From positions 1-34,440 of the forward strand of contig WQSB01000009.1 in the NCBI GenBank assembly GCA_009788085.1: a stretch of 34,440 nucleotides of DNA, read 5' to 3'. The stretch comes from Defluviitaleaceae bacterium. GTDB taxonomy: Bacteria > Bacillota > Clostridia > Lachnospirales > WQUN01. The translations under genes and the position numbers were made by a program. A model generated the notes under the pieces. The model was not told the origin of the DNA. It worked only from the letters and a program-made list of their open reading frames with translations, and searched no databases. Position 1 is the first letter of the stretch; every line of letters starts with the position of its first letter. Of the stretch, positions 31,408 to 34,440 are shown one piece after another.

Positions 31408-31427
31408 TATTAAATATGAGAATTCTC
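31386..31427. promoter_or_regulatory. Two palindromic operators O1 and O2
   Basis: AGAGATATCTCT (31386-31397) is a perfect 12-bp palindrome; GAGAATTCTC (31418-31427) is a perfect 10-bp palindrome of the same type (A-GAGA-wwT-CTC). Their centres are 31 bp apart, three helical turns, which would allow cooperative binding. They are the likely sites of one or both XRE regulators. Confidence 0.75.
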
Positions 31428-31453
31428 TAAATATTTTTGGAGGTGATTATCTC

Positions 31454-32212
31454 TTGGTCGAAAGAATTTTTATGCTTATGGAAGAAAGGGGAATATCTGC
31501 GGCGCAATTAACAAAAGAAGTGTCATTGACAAATGGCGTTGTAACACAATGGAAGCAAGGCAAACAAAAGCCTAGTACAGACGCAGTAATAAAAATTGCT
31601 GACTACTTCGGCGTAACGACGGATTACCTATTGAAAGGAATGGAGGCGCAAGTGTGGCATGTAAAAAAAGAAAAGGAGAGTTGCGCTATGGACAAAACAT
31701 CTTATTTTTGCAAAATAAAAATATCTGAAAGACTAAAGGCATTGAGGAAGGAACTCGGGCTAACGATTGATAAGCTAAACGGAGAAATTGAGTTGGTATA
31801 TCCTGATGTTCGATATTTTTCGAAAATGGAGAGAGAGGAATTTTGGGAGGAATGTAATCTTACCGAAGTGGGAGGCAATATATGTAAGCTCGCATTGATA
31901 AATTTTTTTGGATATCCAGATTTATTCATTGAACCTTATAATGTCCCCGAAAAAAAACTTGAAGAAGTATTGCCAACGGATATATCTCTAAGAATAAAAA
32001 TCAAAATGAATGAAAAGGGATATACACCTAAAAATGTAGCTGATAATTTAAGTGTTGACGAAATTAGCGTTATTAGTTGGTCTACTGGTGAACGTATGCC
32101 CAATCAACGTTGTCTGCAATTACTTAATGGTGTATTGGAGCTAGGGGATGATATGATGCGAAAATACGAAACAACAGCTAAATCCAAGAAGGACAATGCC
32201 GTCAACGAATAG
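31454..32212 (+). CDS. XRE-family lysogeny repressor (CI-like)
   Basis: 252 residues from TTG 31454 after GGAGGTGATT. Residues 4-60 are an XRE helix-turn-helix (FMLMEERGISAAQLTKEVSL, VVTQWKQGKQKPSTDAVIKI, ADYFGVTTDYLLKG). Two later segments look like degenerate copies: residues 90-150 (ISERLKALRKELGLTIDKLN) and residues 180-235 (RIKIKMNEKGYTPKNVADNL, then VISWSTGERMPNQRCLQLLN). No LexA-like peptidase domain is present, so induction would need a route other than self-cleavage. Divergent placement next to the Cro-like gene and integrase supports a repressor role. Confidence 0.75.
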   Translation: MVERIFMLMEERGISAAQLTKEVSLTNGVVTQWKQGKQKPSTDAVIKIADYFGVTTDYLLKGMEAQVWHVKKEKESCAMDKTSYFCKIKISERLKALRKELGLTIDKLNGEIELVYPDVRYFSKMEREEFWEECNLTEVGGNICKLALINFFGYPDLFIEPYNVPEKKLEEVLPTDISLRIKIKMNEKGYTPKNVADNLSVDEISVISWSTGERMPNQRCLQLLNGVLELGDDMMRKYETTAKSKKDNAVNE

Positions 32213-32385
32213 CATCATTTGCTCGCAAGTACAACCTCCCCAACACCACCCTTTACGAAGTAGCCGCCGAATTCTGGACTAACCCGCCACGAAAGCCCGT
32301 TTTCCCATCTTCCAAGCGTAAGCCAAAGGGTGAGATAATCCATGTTGATTTTTCCCCTGAACATAACCCCGATAAGGACACGTAA
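32182..32385 (+). pseudogene. Out-of-frame gene remnant after the repressor
   Basis: Overlapping the repressor end, a second frame is open from 32182 to the TAA at 32385 with no start codon. It reads QRIASFARKYNLPNTTLYEV, AAEFWTNPPRKPVFPSSKRK, GEIIHVDFSPEHNPDKDT, which is protein-like in composition. It could be the 3' end of a gene cut off by recombination, or a frameshifted tail of the repressor. Family unknown. Confidence 0.45.
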
Positions 32386-32389
32386 GAAA

Positions 32390-32413
32390 AAGCCCGCTTC
32401 CTTTAGCGGGTTT
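32390..32413. terminator. Bidirectional terminator-like hairpin
   Basis: AAGCCCGCT (32390-32398) and AGCGGGTTT (32405-32413) pair over 9 bp with a 6-nt loop. The - strand shows the longer T tract (TTTTTTC), the + strand only TTT. It separates the repressor unit from the toxin-integrase unit. Confidence 0.65.
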
Positions 32414-32542
32414 GGAATGTTAGAGTATGTACATAGCCCACGGGGGCAATAAGCGCGTTTCTTTTCATGTGGAACGGCGTATACTATAGAAAAATCGGAA
32501 TGGTTTTAACGAGTCACTACTGAATAAGGTGGGGAATTTAAC

Positions 32543-32833
32543 TTGCAGAATAAGAGATTTACATGGGATGAAAATAAACATAGAGGCAATAGGCGCAAGC
32601 ACGGCGTATCATTTGAAGAAGCCGCTACAGTTTTTGACGATGCCAACGCCCTGTACGAATCTGACCCTGACCATTCAGATTATGAAGATAGATTTATAAT
32701 ATTAGGGTACAGCGAACACGAACGACTACTCCTTGTCTGTCATTGCTACAGGGAAAACGATTCAATTATAAGGATAATTTCAGCAAGAAAAGCAACACGC
32801 GAAGAGCATCAAAAATATGGAGGTGTATCATGA
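32543..32833 (+). CDS. brnT: BrnT-family toxin
   Basis: 96 residues from TTG 32543. BrnT toxins are RelE-fold ribonucleases that inhibit growth until bound by the antitoxin. The pattern is complete: FTWDENKHRGNRRKHGVSFE, EAATVFDD, D-H-S-D-Y-E-D-R-F-I-I-L-G-Y-S, LLLVCHCYRENDSIIRIISA and the RKATREEHQKY end. A TATACT box at 32480-32485 with a poor -35 may be its promoter. It overlaps its partner by 4 bp. Confidence 0.88.
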   Translation: MQNKRFTWDENKHRGNRRKHGVSFEEAATVFDDANALYESDPDHSDYEDRFIILGYSEHERLLLVCHCYRENDSIIRIISARKATREEHQKYGGVS

Positions 32834-33039
32834 GAGACAATTACGAATTTTCAAATGCACGAAAAAATCCTTTTGCCGGAACGTTTAAAGGTGAATATAC
32901 AGTCATTATTGAACGCAACGAGCATAAAGAAGTTGTAAAACTCGACTACAATAAAACACCACCTGCTCGGGAGATTTTGGAAGTTATTCCCAATTCACAT
33001 GAAGTAATTGCGCCACTTAAAAAAGTTTCCAATATTTAG
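32830..33039 (+). CDS. Putative antitoxin partner of BrnT
   Basis: 69 residues from ATG 32830, behind GGAGG and in an ATGA overlap with brnT, the layout of a toxin-antitoxin pair. It begins RDNYEFSNARKNPFAGTFKG, a start seen in small antitoxin-like proteins, then YTVIIERNEHKEVVKLDYNK and REILEVIPNSHEV. The ribbon-helix-helix domain of canonical BrnA is not visible, so the neutralising mode may differ. The antitoxin role is from context. Confidence 0.6.
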   Translation: MRDNYEFSNARKNPFAGTFKGEYTVIIERNEHKEVVKLDYNKTPPAREILEVIPNSHEVIAPLKKVSNI

Positions 33040-33063
33040 AATTTGAGACGAAAAGGGGCAATT

Positions 33064-34272
33064 ATGGCATCAATAAAAAAGCGTGGTGATAACACATACC
33101 AAATAACTGTATCTAATGGCTACGACCGCAACGGCAAGAAGCTGTCAGAGTTCAAGACTGTCACGCTTGACCCCGACATGACCGCGAAGCAACAGGAAAA
33201 AGAAATAGCCCGGATTGCCGCTAAATTTGAGGACGATGTAAAAAGTGGCCGACACCTAGACCAGACAATAACTTTCGAAGGATTTGTTATGCGCTGGCTT
33301 ATTGACCATGGGGAAACGCAGCTTAGAATAAAAACTCTATCCAGCTATCGGTCGGAATTGGAGTCTAAAATACTTCCCGCCATTGGGCATATAAAGATGT
33401 CTAAACTCCAACCCTTACATTTGATAAAGTTCTATGAAAAGTTAAAAGAAGATGGTGTCCGACTGGATGGGAGGCCCGGAAGCTATTCGACCCGCACAAT
33501 AAAATATTGCCATCAGATTATTTCAAGCGTCTTGCAGTCAGCCGTACATTGGCAGGTGTTATCTGATAATGTGGCTAAGCGAGTGAAGCCTCCCAAGGGG
33601 GCGGCCACAGAAAAGAAAAATAATTATTTTGACGAAAAGCAGGCTATAACGTTTCTTAGGTATGTAGAAAATGCACCGTTAAAATATCGCGTACTTATGC
33701 ACATAGCCATATATGGCGGTTTGAGGCTTGAAGAAACATTGCCGTTGATGTGGCAAGATATAGATTTTGTGAACCGCACTATAAACATTAATAAGGTGCT
33801 GGTTTATGTAAATAGAAAGCAACATATTGAGGACGATGCTAAAAATATCAGCTCGACACGGCGCATAACTATTCCGCGACATGTAATTGAGCTACTAAGA
33901 GAACAACGGGCGCAAGTTGATGACGAGAGGGTATTTGACATGCACTATTCAACTCCCGGCCACTGGCTACGTAAAACTATTGACCGCTATAACGCCACAC
34001 ACGAAGAGAAGTTGCCACGGATATCATTTCACGGTTTACGCCATACAAACGCAACACTGCTAATATCGGAGGGGCTTGATATTCGTACCGTATCCGGTCG
34101 CCTCGGGCACAGAGATGCATCAACCACTCTAAATATTTACAGCCATTACATCAAAAGCCGGGATGAAGCTGCATCTGATGCGCTTGAAGGATTGTTGAAC
34201 CATAAAACCGAAAATCTGCCTACTATTTGCCTACTGCCTACTGTTAAAACAAGAAAAAAGAGAACAAAATAG
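33064..34272 (+). CDS. int: Tyrosine recombinase / phage integrase
   Basis: 402 residues from ATG 33064, preceded by AAAAGGGGC; a TTG at 33043 is less likely. N-terminal arm-binding domain (MASIKKRGDNTYQITVSNGY, residues 1-60), SAM-like core-binding domain (residues 65-175), catalytic domain from about 185. Catalytic residues: Arg in YGGLRLEE, His-x-x-Arg in FHGLRHTNAT, His in LGHRDAST, nucleophile Tyr in LNIYSHY. It inserts the phage at the tRNA-Thr gene whose 3' part lies 70 bp downstream. Three TGCCTACT repeats lie in its 3' end. Confidence 0.95.
   Translation: MASIKKRGDNTYQITVSNGYDRNGKKLSEFKTVTLDPDMTAKQQEKEIARIAAKFEDDVKSGRHLDQTITFEGFVMRWLIDHGETQLRIKTLSSYRSELESKILPAIGHIKMSKLQPLHLIKFYEKLKEDGVRLDGRPGSYSTRTIKYCHQIISSVLQSAVHWQVLSDNVAKRVKPPKGAATEKKNNYFDEKQAITFLRYVENAPLKYRVLMHIAIYGGLRLEETLPLMWQDIDFVNRTININKVLVYVNRKQHIEDDAKNISSTRRITIPRHVIELLREQRAQVDDERVFDMHYSTPGHWLRKTIDRYNATHEEKLPRISFHGLRHTNATLLISEGLDIRTVSGRLGHRDASTTLNIYSHYIKSRDEAASDALEGLLNHKTENLPTICLLPTVKTRKKRTK
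34217..34242 (+). repeat. Three TGCCTACT repeats near the attachment site
   Basis: Copies at 34217-34224, 34228-34235 and 34235-34242 lie inside the last codons of the integrase gene. Direct repeats next to an att core are typical of integrase arm-binding sites, but they also encode protein (LPTICLLPT), so this is suggestive only. Confidence 0.4.
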
Positions 34273-34338
34273 CAAATCTGCATTTCGGAAAAACCCGCTA
34301 TTTATCATGGTTTTATGTATATTACCCAGACACTCTGC

Positions 34339-34386
34339 TTGATTCGTAATCAGCAGGTCGGGGGTTTGAGTCCCCCCATTAGCTCT
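34339..34386 (+). other. attR: Prophage attachment site in tRNA-Thr(CGT) 3' end
   Basis: The segment TTGATTCGTAATCAG carries an anticodon stem-loop with CGT anticodon, followed by variable loop AGGTC-type bases, a T arm GGGGG-TTTGAGT-CCCCC and acceptor strand ATTAGCT. The 5' half of the tRNA (an AGCTAAT strand and D arm) is missing upstream, where phage sequence stands. This is the standard result of integration into a tRNA gene, with the intact gene rebuilt at the other prophage end. Confidence 0.82.
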
Positions 34387-34394
34387 TCCCATAT

Positions 34395-34440
34395 TGGGCT
34401 GTCGCCAAGCGGTAAGGCACCAGACTTTGACTCTGGCACT
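34395..34440 (+). tRNA. tRNA-Gln (TTG), partial at window end
   Basis: TGGGCTG begins the acceptor strand, followed by the D arm (TCGCCAAGCGGTAAGGCA) and an anticodon stem CCAGA-CTTTGAC-TCTGG with anticodon TTG. The T arm and 3' end lie outside the window. It is host DNA just past the prophage end. Confidence 0.88.

Noticed and set aside
34321-34386. Complete tRNA-Thr gene
   Set aside because: No matching 5' acceptor strand or D arm lies upstream; only the 3' half is present, as expected of an attachment site.

Overview
The window is the right-hand part of an integrated siphovirus (HK97-like, long-tailed) prophage in a low-to-mid GC Firmicute, most likely of class Clostridia. The evidence is strong AGGAGG-type ribosome binding sites, Clostridia-style prophage gene families, and a head-to-tail order typical of these phages (terminase, portal, protease, capsid, connectors, major tail protein, frameshifted chaperone, tape measure, tail tip). 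The right prophage end is visible: just past the integrase lies the 3' half of a tRNA-Thr(CGT) gene (attachment site, about 34339-34386), followed by host DNA starting with tRNA-Gln. The left end, and presumably the lysis genes, lie outside the window; the leftmost gene runs off the edge.

Layout, right to left in the order of lytic expression. (a) 31454-34272, + strand: lysogeny module with a divergent XRE repressor, a gene remnant, a BrnT-type toxin with a small partner, and the tyrosine integrase. (b) 31247-31453: divergent promoter region with overlapping -10 elements, two palindromic operators and a structured leader. (c) 31246-28628, - strand: Cro-like regulator, an excisionase-like protein and small early genes, interrupted by a structured 352-bp non-coding region with a 28-bp inverted repeat. 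(d) 28643-24864: DNA-modification-type genes (C5 cytosine methyltransferase with a six-fold repeat, PAPS-reductase-like ATP pyrophosphatase, DUF5131 radical-SAM-like protein, DUF4031-like protein). (e) 24257-20214: a plasmid-like replication and partition module (HUH Rep, ParA, ParB fused to a Lar-like zinc ribbon), preceded by a candidate 78-nt + strand small RNA. (f) 20198-19779: ArpU/sigma-region-4-like late regulator. (g) 19654-16916: HNH nuclease and terminase. (h) 16896-15458: an internal cassette with its own consensus promoter, an operator-like palindrome, a 49-aa protein, a ribbon-helix-helix protein and a NUMOD4/HNH homing endonuclease. (i) 15406-1: portal through tail fibre.

The structural genes are tightly coupled, with many 1-4 bp stop/start overlaps, so they form one late operon. 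The most unusual points are: the Rep/ParA/ParB-Lar module with an antisense-RNA-like gene upstream; the 28-bp inverted repeat with leader-peptide and terminator features between the Cro-like and excisionase-like genes; a distal tail protein apparently split between two genes; the promoter/operator cassette inside the late operon; and a clear -1 frameshift signal in the tail assembly chaperone. All functional calls are from reading the sequence and family knowledge; no database search was run.
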